Origin: Patiria miniata
Lineage: Eukaryota; Echinodermata; Asteroidea; Valvatida; Asterinidae
DNA length: 64,000 nt
NCBI RefSeq assembly: GCF_015706575.1
Contig: NW_024037076.1
Span: forward strand, 6,668,777-6,732,776
Reading direction: 5' to 3'
Shown here: positions 45,401 to 60,400 of the stretch, one piece after another
Layout: the number at the start of each line of letters is the position of its first letter
Numbering within the stretch: position 1 is the first letter of the stretch
Program-made: the position numbers and the translations under genes
The notes under the pieces: model-generated
Database searches by the model: none
The model's input: only the letters and a program-made list of their open reading frames with translations
Told to the model about the DNA's origin: nothing

Positions 45401-48400
45401 AATGGAGTTTTGCTTTCCAAGAGTTATGAGCATTTGTTCAAAAGGTAGTTTTAGTAAAAATCGGCATTGTCCTTTTTCTTCAGGTTGCTTGATATGGGAT
45501 ATGACCGTGATGTGTCTCTCATTCTGAACAGTCTTAATGAGAAGTGCCAGCAGAGACAGAATATCTTTCTCTCAGCCACTCTCACCGAGGGCGTGGAACG
45601 ACTCGCCCAAATGACCTTAAATGACCCCATCAAGATTGACATTGCCAAAGAGAGCCAATCAGATCAGAGTACAAATCCTCTTTCTGCTAAGCATCATCTC
45701 GGAGGTGTAGAAACAGACAAAAGGGTGGTAAGGGAGAGACCGAATGCAGGAGACTCCATATCCATTGAGGACTTCACAACCCCAGAAGGATTGCAGCAGC
45801 ATTTTGTGATCGTGCCTAGCAAGTTGAGGCTTGTCACGCTGGCTGCATTTATCTTGAAGAGAGCTCAGGTAATTAGGTTCACCCCTGTGTATCCTCACCT
45901 GTATTGTATAACAATACTTGAGACTGCCAGATTTTTTATTTAACTTTATATTCATAACTTCTATTAAGTGCACATATCCACGAATGTTAGTACTCCAGAC
46001 AAAGCTTCCTTGTATTTTGTAGTCATTCTTAGCAAGCTGAGGCTAATTACATTGACTGCCTTTATTTTGAACAGAGCTCAGGTCGGTCATTGCATACCCT
46101 TTTCGAATATAGTTTATATTACTATAAATTATGAAATTTGTAAAAAGTGCCTTGACAGCATTTAATACACATATATTGTTAGTTCTTGGGCGTAAACAAC
46201 ATAATGCTAGCGTATATTTCTGGTCTTGCAGCCATTAGTTCATCTTTGGTACAGAGAAGAAACTATTTTTTCGTGTTCCCAGTATGTTTCTTAAAGTGGA
46301 GGGGCACAATACATGTCTCTGCAGTAGGAGATGCAAAAACGACAAACTTTTCAAAATTTGGGGAGTAGGTACCAGCTTGTTACCCCCAAAACCTCTGCCA
46401 CCTGTGCTGAGTACCCAGTAACAAAGTGATATGCCTATCTGAACATTGAGTTTATTCATGTTCATTTATTAAAGAAAACTGAAGTTGTGTTTCATATTTG
46501 TTTGCAATATGACAGACCACAGGTGATTGCAAGATGTTAGTCTTTCTCTCCAGTCGGGATTCCGTGGAGTTTCACTACACGCTGTTCAAAGAGAGCATCA
46601 AGGCTGTTCTTGAGATGTTGAATCTCCTGGTGCTAAGACTACATGGGAATATGTCGCAAGAAGTAAACTTTTTTTTTTTCAAATTGAAAATGGCATTCTT
46701 TGAAAAACACATTTTTGGAAATGCTTCAGAAGCCTCAAAACATTGAAATAGATTCCTTTGTTTTTCCTTTTTATTTGTTATTTTTTGTCTCATTTATTTG
46801 GTACAAATTAATTTAGTTAAGAATCCCAAGAAATGTTATCTTTCAAATGTATCATAAACTTATTTAAAAGAGTTTATTCTATGTTCTTTTATCAATTTTT
46901 TCTACTTGTTTGTTGCTCTTTTTACATAGGAACGGACAGAAGTATTTTTGAAGTTTCAAGAAGCCAAATCAGGCATTCTCTTATGCACGGTAAGCTTGCA
47001 CAGCTGCTATGCATTTCTGTGTTATACAGCAATACACATTTTGTTGTGTAATGATGTTTAGCAAAATTGGAAATTGACACATTTTCATTTTGAATCAAGG
47101 GATATCACTTACTGTCAGAGCTGCATGTTGTGCCTGGTAGTGCTGTGTGAGGGTGACGTCACCTTAATAGTATGCTGAGTGGTGTTCTTGGGCAATGACA
47201 AACTGGCCCAGGTTTCAAAGTTGATGGTTCATTTGTTGTAGTTATACACATATCCCTGCACATGTATCATCTACCCCGTTGAGCTTGACCCTGCTTTGGC
47301 TCTCATATCACAAGCTGCTAGCATTGTGCTCAGGGTACTGCAGGCAGTGCCTGACAAACATGAGTCTTCTGGCACACATCCTCTCACTAAGGGTTGGGAG
47401 TCCTGCATTTTGAGATTTGACCATGAGTCAAAAATATATCCGTACACATATTCACAGGCAAGGATGGGCTATGATTTCACCGTCCTTCTGATTTGAGGTG
47501 TGCGATCGCACCGCCACGCCATCGCACACCTAAAAGCTTCTGAGAAGTGCGAATAATCCCACACCTGGATCCCTCTGTACCGCACACCTCGGCATACGTC
47601 TACAGCATAAATATACTTCGTAATTTGTGGGGAAAAAAAGGTACGTCGGTGAAGAGAAAAAAATCAAGCATTAGGCCTACCTATATCGTTTATATCGCGA
47701 AACAGCTGGGCAGTGCGGAACGCCATGTTGATTGTTGACAGCATGAACCAGTAGCCTTGTTTCAGCACGTGTAGAGAATTACGCACTAAATGTACATTAT
47801 GTTGTAAACTGTATGGGGCAAACGCGCTACCAGACTGTGCGTAGAATGTACATGTACTGTACACGACGTACGGTGAATACGCACGTGTGTACAAGCTGAC
47901 TGCTCGCAGTAAAAGCAAGGGTTATCAGTATTGAGCCACAGGGTTATCGGTATTGCACGCTGAACACAGACTTGATAACTTAAACGCCATTGGCCGAAAC
48001 TGGGTGCAGTTATTGTCACCTGCCAATCAGGTTGCCTCACATGGAACACGGCCGTGGGCGTTACAAAACTTGACACATGTTTTCCATTCACAAAACTTAG
48101 CTCGCGAAGCACATTTTGATTCAATCATGACTGATTCGTATTTTTAAGAGGTGGGAGGGAATGGGCAACATAGGGTACAGGGTACAGCGAGATGACGACA
48201 GCGGGAAGGACATGGTTGTCGAAGTAAAAGTGGAGTAGTTTTGTTTGTTATGGGCCGATTATGTTTACCATGTTTACTGCGATACGAATGCTTGCCTCTG
48301 ATCATGGAGGAAGGAATAACCATGAATAAACTAGTGGTGCTATTCTTTCGTTTTGAACTCCTGATGTTATTATTATGAAGTTCTGTTACAAAGCAAAGTA

Positions 48401-51400
48401 CATGTAATTTCAACTGTTAGCTGTCAGTGTTGTGGGATTTACTGTGCATTAACTGACTTCCTTTTTTTGAACCAAGCTATTAATTAAATAATGTGTTTTC
48501 TGGGGGTTTTTGTTAGTGAGTGTAAACCAAGATGAATTGTATAAAAAAATACCAGATTGTTCAGTCCCAGCTTGGACCACAGAATCACACGCCTAGAAAA
48601 ATCCAGGTGTGCCTTTTTCCACACACCTGTGATTTTCAAATCAGAAGGACTGATTTCATGGATAAAGTTGTGTCATTGGGGTTGATCATGAAAATGCACT
48701 TGAGGTTAAATTGTTTTCAGAATCATAAAGCTTTTGCATGACATGGTTGGGGCAACAACAAAGTTGAAAAATGGCCTATAATAATAATAATAATATGGGC
48801 TCCATGCGCCAACAAAAGAGGGCATTTTTACCTCTTTTGAGAGCTTCGTGGACGGGACACACGGCGTGTGCGTCCTGTACTGTACTGGTTTGCGTGCGAA
48901 GTACGCACGACTTCCTGAATGTGCCAAGCTCATAGCCACAGCATCTTCGTGTGTGCATCAGGCATCGTCGGCGCGCGAATACATTCGAATTTAACTAGCT
49001 ATGGTCTCCCAGACTAATCCCCGCCCCCCAATAACTTTGGATCATTCGAAATATACAGTGGATGGACCGGGACTTGAACCAGTCTACAACATGTAGGTCT
49101 CGCCCAACTTTCCTTTCTGGCCGTTGAAGTGGTACTTGTGCACGGAGCCCATAGCGCTTTATACCTAAGGTTCAAAGCACTTTGCAATTATTATCCCTGT
49201 TCTTCAGGAATGAGACCATTTTTCTGCGGCAGCTTGAGATCAGCCCAATCTGGTCTCTACCCTCACAGGTACCCATTTATACTCCTGGGTGGAGAGAGGC
49301 AATCATGGTAAAGTGTCTTGCCCAAGAACACAAGCACTATGTTCCCCGTCAGGGTTTGAACCCACGTATTTTGGCACATGACTCGAACACAGTAGCCATT
49401 TGACCCCAGCACCCAACATGGTGACATCAATTTTTGGCAAGGTTTCATATTTTTATGGCAAAACATTGGTTGGCATTTAAGCTTACATTTTCACTGTAGT
49501 ACATGTGTTTCTTCTTCCGTTGCATACATCAATATCTGTATCAAATTCTGTACAATCTGTTTGATTTTTGACAATTTGGTTGTTTGTTTTTTTCAGGATG
49601 TTGCTGCAAGGGGACTAGACCTGCCCAAAGTCAAGTGGATTGTTCAAGTAGGTCACAAAGGTTTTTCTGATGTCTTTGTTCAAATATTACTTTCCATTTT
49701 AAAGAAAGGGGTTCGTGAAAAAAGGTTATTACTTGCCTTACATGTAATTCTCCAATGTTTGTCCACTGTTAAATTGACTAATAGTCTAAAGGGATAGAGA
49801 GTGTGCAAGGTAGAGATGGTTTTTTGTGTTGTAAACCTTGCATGAATAGAACTTGGAGTGGATAAATTGCAGTCGTTGGTAAGCAGCTTAATCTCAATTC
49901 ATAGCCCAAGCCAAACTGTTTGATTGAAGTTCCATTCTGACAGCAACCACTAGCATAATAACCCATTGGAAATGGATCCACCACCACAGCATAGTATAGC
50001 ATACTTCTCGTAGCTATTGACCCATGCATAAGTATACACTCAGCGGTGACAGAACAAAACATGGCAGCTATGGGCTCCGTGCACAAGAACCCCATCAACG
50101 GCCAGAAAAGGAGAGTTGGGGGTGGCCTAGACTGGTTCCCGGTCCATTCACTATGTATTTCGACTGATCCAAAGATGTTGGGGCAGGGATTAGTCTGCGA
50201 GACCATCGCAAGTTAAATTTGAACATATTTGCACGCCCATGACGCTCGCGTGAGAAGATGCTATGGTTTAGCTTTGTGCACATACAGGATAAATCAGTCA
50301 TGCGTACTTCGTGCGCCAACCAGTCCTGTACGCACACGCTATGTGTCCCGTCCAAGGGGCCCTCAAAGTGGTAAAAAGGCGCCCTCTTTTGTTGGCGCAT
50401 GGAGCCCGTACTATAGACACGTGCATTCAGCAGTCATCTTTGTGGTGTTTTTGTTATTTTAATTCAGTAACAATGAATGCGCAAGAGTCATGTGTATCCC
50501 TGTAGAATAAAAGTGCACACCTCAAACATGGCTGCAGTGTCAATGTGCCTTCCTCCCATACCAACACATGTCAGGGTTTGTATAGTTGAAATGTGGCCAA
50601 ATATTCTGTGTACTGTATTAACACGCAAAGAAGAACATGCACATGACATGTCCTTTACTGGCCCTCGTAAGTGGATAAGACAGCCCTATCTACACTTCCT
50701 ACACATAATCCCATCCAATTTTAGTATGATTTGAGTCGAAATTTTACACAAGTCCTAAAAGATAACTCCCTTTGAGAGAATTTTATGTCATCTTTATTTT
50801 CATTTGATGTAGTACAACACTCCAGGTAGACCAGAGGACTATGTACACCGCGTTGGTCGGACAGCTCGTATTGGCAAGAAAGGCCAGTCTCTTCTCTTCC
50901 TGACGCCAGCTGAGGTGCAGTACCTCAATGTGCTCAGCCAACACAAAATCAAGTCAGTCAATTCAATTGCTTGTATTCAGGAAGGAGGGCTGTAGTCTAA
51001 TATGTGGAACTATTGCGAGCATATATGTGCCACATAAGTGTGTGAAACTTACATAACCCACCTACCAAAACAAGACACAAGTAGATTATTTTGATTAAGC
51101 AATTTTTGTAACTCGACAGCTTTTCTGATTACTTTTGACTATTACAGAACATTGAACATTTTAAACACTGATTAGAAACTTTTCAACTAGCAAAGGCACC
51201 TTTAAAAGGAAATATTGTACAAAATCTCAGTAGTCCCAAGTAGTGTTAGTCCCAAGTAGTGTTAGTCCCAAGTAGTGTTCAGTGCTTTTGTCCCTGTTTG
51301 GATTCAAAATAGGATTCAAAATAGGATCACTAGATGGGAAGGATTAGAAGGATACTATTTGGCTATTGCCGATTATTGAGCCAATTATTGACTGATTCCC

Positions 51401-54400
51401 AATGACAGCATTCAGCAGATGGGCCATGATCATCTACTGCACACCCTTATGACCATCAACCTTCACCTAGCTGGTAACCAGTACCGCCAGCCAGTCCACA
51501 CAGCACAGGAGGCAGCCGGTGCCATGCAGCGGGTCTTTGAAGAATTTGTCAATAGCAACAAGAGTCACACAGTATTAGCTGTCAAAGGTGAGATGGCCCA
51601 TTTGAGAACTTATGACCATTTGTGAACTTACATGCATAGTTAATAATGAGCATCAGGTATTACATAAAAAGCAAACTGTTAGTGTTGAATACATAATATG
51701 GTAAGGAAAAAAAAAGGGAAAAATTTGAAGACCACCTTGCAAATGTTTGCTTGGCACTGAGTAAATATAAACATTCTTCATTCAGTGGTAAAGCATAAAA
51801 TGTGGGAACAAGTTTCTTTTATACTGTCAAATGCTGTCCATAGGCAGGCACGGACATGCAGGAATATTTTACATTCACTTATCTAGCTGCCAGATGTATT
51901 TACTTAAAACTAAATGGTTCTTGAGTCCGGAGTGCTGAATGGTAACACATAGCAACCGATGGAAACGCACATGCTAATAACAAGATTTGTCATCAGCTTG
52001 GCTGTTTGTGACGCAATAACACGCACACCTTTTGTGATTTATCTTCAAACTTTTCCTGATTAATGACCTTATGTAACATATTTCCCTTGAAGGCAATGTT
52101 TTTTCCCTTGGACACACCATAATTCGAGAAAAAAAAGTGAAACAAAAATTGGTTGTTGCTTGTAGCTTTCCAGTCCTTTGTGCGTGCCTATGCCACCTAT
52201 CCGGCCTCCCTGAAACACATCTTCCACATTAAGAAACTTCACCTGGGTCACACGGCCAAGAGCTTTGGTTTGCGAGAAGCGCCCTCACACATCACAACAG
52301 GACTAGGCAGACAACAGCTCAAGGCTAATCGAGGAACCAAAAGAAAAAGGTAATACAATTGCTTTTTCCCAATTGATAAATCATTCCCTTTTGGGATGTA
52401 CTCTGAATTAGTTCAGCGGCTAATTTTGTTGACTTTTTTATACTTGCATTCTTCTAATTTTTGTCTGAAACTCACACCAGTTGTGACAACTTCATGATAT
52501 TTCTAGCTGGAGGCATATGGTGATGGTGACAATGTTGGAGTAACTGTTCGCTTCAGTATAGCACTTGGTATCCAAAGAGTTTATATGTAGGCCAACAATG
52601 ACAACAATAGTCCTGGTCGAGAACACTTTTTTAAAATAAAGGTTTTGGTAAAAGACATATTTTTTTCTGGGGTTGGGGGGGCTTTATTATAATATGGCCT
52701 AAAGAATGAATACATTCGTTAGATAATAGTCTCATGTTTGTTACTGTTGCACATGCCGCTGTCATTTTTTAGTTTGTTTGGTCAATGCAAACTATAAAGT
52801 GATTATTATACTGGGGGTATTAAGCATTTTAAGTTTTGTTTTAGACACTGAGATTATATCAACAGAGGGCAGTATATATCTCAATCACTCCAGACTAGTT
52901 GGTTCAGAATAGTGCTTGGGATAATTCTAGATGCTCCGTGAATGCACTTTGTACATTGAACATGCTGTCGCAAAATTAAGCAAACACACTACATGTATAC
53001 AGTTCCAGGGCTGCTAAAAAAAAACTATTGCTTATTAAATTTATATGCTAAGCATGAAATAGCTTAGAATCAGTTTCAAGTAATGTGAATTCACACAGCA
53101 GTACGGTCAGCAACCCTATGTTGCCAAGCAAATAGTTTCTTGGACTGTTACATTTCTGTGCTTAACTGCTTGATATTGTTAGTCAGGACCCCATTGCATG
53201 GGGCTGCTGACCAGAAAGTAAAGCTTTGCATATGTATGTATGTACTCGGTACAAATCAGCTTAGATCACAACAAATATTACATGCAGGAAATATTGGCTT
53301 GTTACTTGACTAGCTGAGCAAATATTTTTTGTACTAAGTGAATTCTGCGTTAAGTAACTCCATGAAGTTGGCCCAAAATCTGAACAGTGTCCAGCCCTAT
53401 AGTTTGGTCTTTACCCTGAAACACCAGACGCATAGCCCAGTCTATTGTAAACTGCGTAGACTTTTTGTTTGCTATGAGTGATTTTTGATCTGGTTTGTGG
53501 GTGTGGTTTTGGGATTTTTGGGGTTCTTTGTCCGTGTGGTCCCCGCCTCAATTCTTTTTTAACAATACATGCTCAGTGGACTTTGAAGTTGTGGAAAATG
53601 TGTAGTGTCTATATGAGGTTGTACAATGTACGCGTATTTGACTGATAGAGGTATAACGTATACAGAACGTCTCATGTGTAGGGCTATACCCAAAACATCC
53701 ATCTAACCCACCAATGCTTGATGTAGCAAACTGACATTCTTAAATGTCCAACAACTCTGATTTGGGAAGCAGACCTAGTCCCCAAATTCTGAATTGTCTG
53801 GTCAACCCAATTTTCACCAGGCCTTGCTACTCTCCTGCTTTGAGTTAAATAGGCCATGCATACACTTCAATGTTCCCAGCAAGGTTTTGCCACCATTTTT
53901 GACGGTGTTGGTTTCTCATATCTTACCATTGTCTTTGAAGAGCAAAAGCGCTTCTTCCAGCCGTTGTGCAAACCTTTACGTCGATGTATTAATTGTGCAC
54001 TCAACAATCCAATTAAAAATTGATATCGTTTTCCACTGTTTTTCTCACCAATTTGGTTATAGATACTTAGTGTCATTACAGGGATGATGGGGCTATTTGG
54101 CCGATCATCAGTTGCAAGTAGCTGTTAAAACATTGTGAGTTATGGCGTGGTATTGAGCAGCTAGCGTGGGCAGAAATAATTCATGGGCTTCTCCACAAAT
54201 ACAAGCCAAAGAGAACAGTGTCGGGCGCAATGAGCCACGCCAAACGCTCGTACATTGTCTAGATATCCCTCCTCCATTATTCACGTGTACGCATTTGCTG
54301 TTTTACGCTTTGATGAGACTTGTATAAGTTCCCATTAATTCTGGGCAATTTGGTGAGGTAATCCCCATTAATAATTTTGAATACATTTAGCCAATATTTT

Positions 54401-57400
54401 TTGAAGGTTTTTTTTTCTAGTATGAAGGAAAAGCTATTAAGAATTTATTTCATTGCAAATTGCAGCATTTTGGAGCTTCTAAGCAGAAAATGGTGCTTAA
54501 CAAATCGGCCGAGAACCAGTTGCAAGTATAATATAAATACATACTTGATGTTTTAGTTGGTAACCCGTGTTTGCCATGCAATTCTTGACTATCTGTGCCA
54601 TGAAGTTGACCCCTGGTTTGGTTTTGGCAGCTTTGCAGTTTGAAGGAAAACACTGATATTTGATTTGACTCTACAGACATTGTCATAAGTTCTCAGTCCT
54701 TTTTTTTTCAATTTTATTTCTCTTGTCTTAGACAGTACAAAGTGATTTGTTGTATCATGTGCTTGGATACATTAATGTCATAAGGTTCATTTAATAATCA
54801 TACTTTCGCTTTGTTTTTTGTTTTATTTTGCCTAATACCGATTAGGTATTCAAGTAACAGAAGTTTGTATTTTCTAAGTTTTCAATTTTTTTAGCCACCA
54901 CAACATTCTGTAAACTTTTAAACCCTGGCCAAATTTCTGATGTATGGGGTCCAGCAAAATTATTTTTTTTTTACCCAGTATATTGTTGTATTATACAATC
55001 CAAGTTTGTCTCAAGTTTAAAAATGCATGTCAATTCTACAAAATGTCACCATGAGCATTGGAACGTGATGAAGCTGCCTTCATCTTGTCATGTGTGCCTG
55101 TCAACATCTGCTTGTTGTTAGTCACACTGTTCTGCACATTATTATTAAACGTCGTTTCTCATCTGTTTTTCGGCTTTCGTGCGCACGATATCATTTACTG
55201 TCTCCCCAATGCCCAGTAACCTAATCATGCTCGTAATCTTCCTTGCACACGCGACATTTTCTCCTGATTGCTAAAACAAGAAGGTTCACTTTAAAGAGTT
55301 TAATGGCATGATTAGGCTTTCTAGTATTTTTTTTCTGAATTCCCCACAACATATATACACATAATGCATAAATGTGCATCAAAATCAGTCTTTATATTTA
55401 CATCATACATGTATACTGTACAGGCATACTTTATATGTTGTATGGGTGTATTTTATCTTTTCAAAATGCTAATCAACTGCAGGAATTGTCCTCCCACACC
55501 CCATACTTGATTCTGCGATACATGTATTTGGAAGGATTTATTACTGCACAGGCCATCCACTATCTGCTCTGTTCACAAGTACCCCCTCACTGGTAAAGAA
55601 AGGCGCGGCCACAATGTGTACATAGTACAAATCTCCTGGTGTACGTGCGTTACACACACGGAACAGTGCGCGCGCATCAACCAGCGAAATGTATGCCCGC
55701 CCATGGGACGTCGTTGCTAGGTAAAAGGGCACCCTCTTTTGTTGGCGCACAGAGCCCATAGCTTTGCATGGTTTCCATTGGCCTTTTTTCTCATTTGGCT
55801 TGATAGCCCAGATTTGTTTTCAAGTATAAATCATGTGCCTTAGTTTACTGTGCAGTGTTGGATTGTGAAATTTTGAGAAATCTTGGCGCAAATTCCTAGA
55901 GGTACATGTACATGTAATGTGAAGGCATTAAATAAGGAGTACATGCAGGCTTTGTCTCTGTAACTCAGAAAAAAAGTACTGCTTCTGGGGGTGCCTGGTT
56001 AAATATGTACATGTACTGTCCATGCTATTTGTATGCCTCTCCCCACCCCCACCCCCCAAAAACCCCAAAAAATTAAAATGCTCAATCTACATGTACCAAT
56101 ACAAAAATAATCCATTTTTAACAAGACATCAAGTGATGTCTGACATTAATTCAGTTCTAACAGGGTAGACTGGTTCCTGTCCACTATCAGGATTGATAAT
56201 GTAGGGAGTGAGAACCAGTCAACGTTTCCAGAGAGCTGGAGACATCCAGTGTATGCTCACCTATGTAGTAAATGTTGCTAAACAAATGTACTACCATCTT
56301 GGTACGTCATTGTTTACCATTCCTTGGTCTTGCTTCACATGTAATGGCCTAAGTCAGTTCAGTTTGATAAAGTTCAGTTTGATAAAATTATCAGTTTGAT
56401 GATGTTACTTATCAAATTGAGTCCCCCCCCCCCTCCATTTCAAAATTGAACTCCTCACCTATCCATATGTGGCAAATTTAAACTCCACTCTACCCACTCA
56501 CCCAAGCAAGTAAGCAGAAAACTAATGTGCTTATTTTGTCCCCTACCATGGTCCTAACTTCACCCAATTTTTTCTTCACTCCCCCCCCCCCCCCCAGCTT
56601 ACAATAACAAGGCACGCATTGGTCACAGTCTCTCGCTCTGACTGTCACCACCCTGTAATGGCATTATCAAATATTAAACTTGGATAATAATCCACTTAAA
56701 GTCATTTTTTCTGATGAGCACTTTTGCATTGGCCTGCCATGTCAGGGGGGCCCATAATGGGGTATTAAATATTCAAAAGCGTGAATAATCGTTCCGGGAG
56801 TCACCAGCTCGTCGGGTGATTAGTAGGGAGACAGTGGGGAAAAAGGAACTGAGAATAAGGGGAAAAGAAAGCAAGAGGGAGACAGAAAGGGAGAGAATAA
56901 CTTGGAAAAGATAGGGGCAAAATAAGTGTCTGTGATGTTGTGTGTGTTGAATGATTCATGTCCAAGAGTTTTACAGCAGCCGTTGCTTTCTCTCACGCTG
57001 GCAAATTAAACTTTTATCCGGACTTATCCTGACTTGACCTGAAAGGGGAAAAAATTCCTGCAAAGGGACAAAAGTCCACATGCTTATAATCACTGAAACA
57101 AACTGACACATGCAGAAGACTATAGTGTAATGCTAGGCTTGATTCAGGGCATTTTCTGACTTTTCCATGCATTGGATGTGCCAATCTGATAATTAAATTA
57201 GAAATAACTGATATCAGGGGGAATTGCGAGCTTTGGATAGAAATCTGTTTGGCCACTGCTTTGCATGTTTTATTTGTCTTGCTCAACATATTTTTTATAT
57301 CCAAATTGTGGGTGGGTGGGTCAAGCTAAATAATTGAAAATCGAAATTCACTTTCCATGGAAAAAAGATAAAAAAACAAAGAAAGATAGATCTTTTGACT

Positions 57401-60400
57401 TGCCTGAACAACGCGCAAGCGTTCCGATATCGCGATGCATGTTTCTTTTCCAACTTGTTCCCCTGTATGTACTGTACATGTACGTCATGTACGTGTATAT
57501 AGACCCACTGTGGTATGAGAGGGAGGTGGTTTTTTAGTAGACTTGGATGCCGGGCGTTTCTAGCGGTTAGGCCGTGCAGAGGCAGCAGGGTACCAGGTGT
57601 ACTAGATCGGCTCTATAACACGCCGCGGGTGTCGATTACCAATCGCTATAAAAAATGGACTATTTAACCACTGGACTCCAAGACTACGAAGACCGCAGCC
57701 TGTGATGTGATGACTGCCCAAACCTGGGGTGCGTTTTGGCGGTCATAACCAAGAATTTGTTCGGTTGTTTCTCTTTGGTATTTTAGTACTATACATCATC
57801 ATGCGTAGTTCTTACCGAATTAATATTGCCAAAGAAATTCACCGACAAGAAACAACCGAACCAATTCTTGGTTATGACCACCAAAACGCACCCCTGATGT
57901 TTTTCTTTCGCTCGTACCCCCGCCCCGCCAACAGGGCGGGGGGTACGAGGGAATGTTTTTCTCAGCTACCTCACGTGACAGGCACAACCTCGTATGTCAC
58001 ATGTCATCCACCTCATCCAGAAATAGCCCTATAAATGTGGCCAATTTACTGGACTGCCTCCGTAAATAAGCCACACTGCTTTGAAATCTTTTTTGATTTT
58101 CACATTTAGGCTTAGTTTGTAGTTTATTTTTGCTTTAGAAGCATACTCACCCCCTTTATAGGCTAATTAGAAAGTGCTGCCTTTTTCAGATGTCTATTTT
58201 TCGAAAAATTTCATGTTGAAATTTTGATACGCAAACGTGTGCAAACGAATCTGGAAATTTCACGAAAAATAGACACATGTTTTTTTACATGGTGGCAGTG
58301 TAACCTTTATTTACGGAGGCAATCCAGTAAATTGGCCACATTTATGGAGCTAATCCAGAAAATGACAAAACCACGGTCATCTTTGAGGCTTCCAAGACTG
58401 CAACCTGCCTTTCCCAACAGCATATCAGCTGGCAAAACACAAGAAAACTGATTAAGGCCACCACTGCAAAAGAGGAAGACTGACAACTTCACGCCGTCAC
58501 TGAACTAGACACACATGTACACACATGTACACACATGTACATGTACATGGGTATACATGTACATGTTCAAGTATATGTACACTGTACATGCAAGTGCATG
58601 TACATGTAGGCTACAATACATGTTAAGTTTTTTATTAATCGAAATTAGGGGTGGGTGGGTGGGTCAAAATAATTTGGAAAAAAGTCGAAATTTTAAAACA
58701 TTGAAAATTCTGAATGGCCCCTTTGATATAACAGACGTTCTACCGGAGATGGGTTGCGTTGGGAACGGGTGAGACTCGGACTAGGTTTCCTTCTGGCCAG
58801 GCAACATTTTGCAAGAAAAAATTTTTAAATGCATTTTCACATTCTGGAAGCTTTTTAAAAAAATGTTAAAAAGGGTTCAATTTATTTTAAAACAGCCCCC
58901 CCCCCCCCAAAAAAAATGAACAACAACAACAAAATAAACAAAAATGAAAACTCATCCCAAACACCTCACAACCCTCACAGAAACTCCTGATTAACACAAA
59001 TGATCCATTGTAAAGAGTTATTATTGGTATTTAGGAGATTAAAAAAATACATTTATAGTGATTGTTACCACGGTAGGATGGCCTTAACAAAGGACAGTGC
59101 TAAATGTAATGCACATAATGGTCTTCAAGGCACATGTACATGTACCCCTTGCAAAGGTTTATGGCAAATGAATGTATGTATTTGAAGGTGACATCCCAAA
59201 ATGTTAAACTACAGGGGGAAAAAACAGCTGAGGCATGAAAGCTGTAAAATCCCCAAGGACCTGGCATTGGGTGGTTATTAATAACTTTTTCCAACGGTGA
59301 AATAGTTTTAATAGGCCTAAAGGTTTATGTTAAGTTTTTCGGGATTGTTGTTGTAATTGTCTTGGGTTTTGGGTAGTGTTTTGTTTCATTCTGTTTTTTT
59401 TTTTCTTTTCGTTTCAGATGTTTTTTGGGTGTTTTTTTTTTGGGGGGGGGGGTGTTATTTGGGGGGGGGGGAGGTGTGCGTTTAGGGAGGGATTAGAGAA
59501 AAGAGATAATATTGTGTTTACAGATTGCTAGCATTGCTAGAATATTACAAAGGAAGCGTTAAATGTCATTTGGAAATGGCACCAGACTATTTACCTTGGT
59601 ATGTTGGAAGTGCTTTTAACCTTATTAGAAATTATTAAACTTGATCCCCAAATTTCAGATTTGATGGGTTGGTATGGGGGAAACAAATCAAGCTACTAAT
59701 GCATGTAGTCTATACTATATGTTGGGGTGCCATATACGACCCTCCTGTCAATAAAATAGTTCACAGAAATAGGTGCATCAGAAATTATACATTTTATAAT
59801 TGATGACTATTTTGTTGAGAAGACAAAAGAATTCAGCAGAGATCACTTCTACAGCTGAACTCCATTTCTTGCTTTCAAAGAGAACAGTTCTTTCAATGCT
59901 GTCTGTGTTCCAAATGTAGACAGCTGAAATTGACTGGGCCTACATACACAAAGGATTTCATCTGTGGTGTATTTCTGATCATATTTCTGTGTAGCTGTAG
60001 AGAACCGTGAAATATCTAGTGACTCTCTTTCCATTAGCTCGGTCCATTTGAATAATGTGTCTCACATGAAATTGTCAGGTATTACCATACAAAAGGATGT
60101 GAAGTGGAACTTACACATCACTGACATTGTCTCAAGAGCCTCTCGTAGATTATATACTTTGTGTATACTTAAGAAGGCCAAAGTTCCTGTAGCTGACATG
60201 CTTTCAGTTTTTATTCCGGAATATGCTAGCCAAATTTATCAATTAGCATTGAGCAAAGTAATTCTATTGAACGTGTCGAGGAGCGTGACTGTCATATCAT
60301 ATTTATAGGCAACAAATATTACACTTACTCCCATGCTCTTGCCAGGCTTAATATACAAAGTTTAGAATCCAGACAATTCAATTTATTAAATCGCTTGGAA

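Noticed and set aside
58224-58451. Candidate DDX31 exon
   Set aside because: It overlaps the right terminal repeat of the MITE at 58031-58345 and has no good acceptor in phase.
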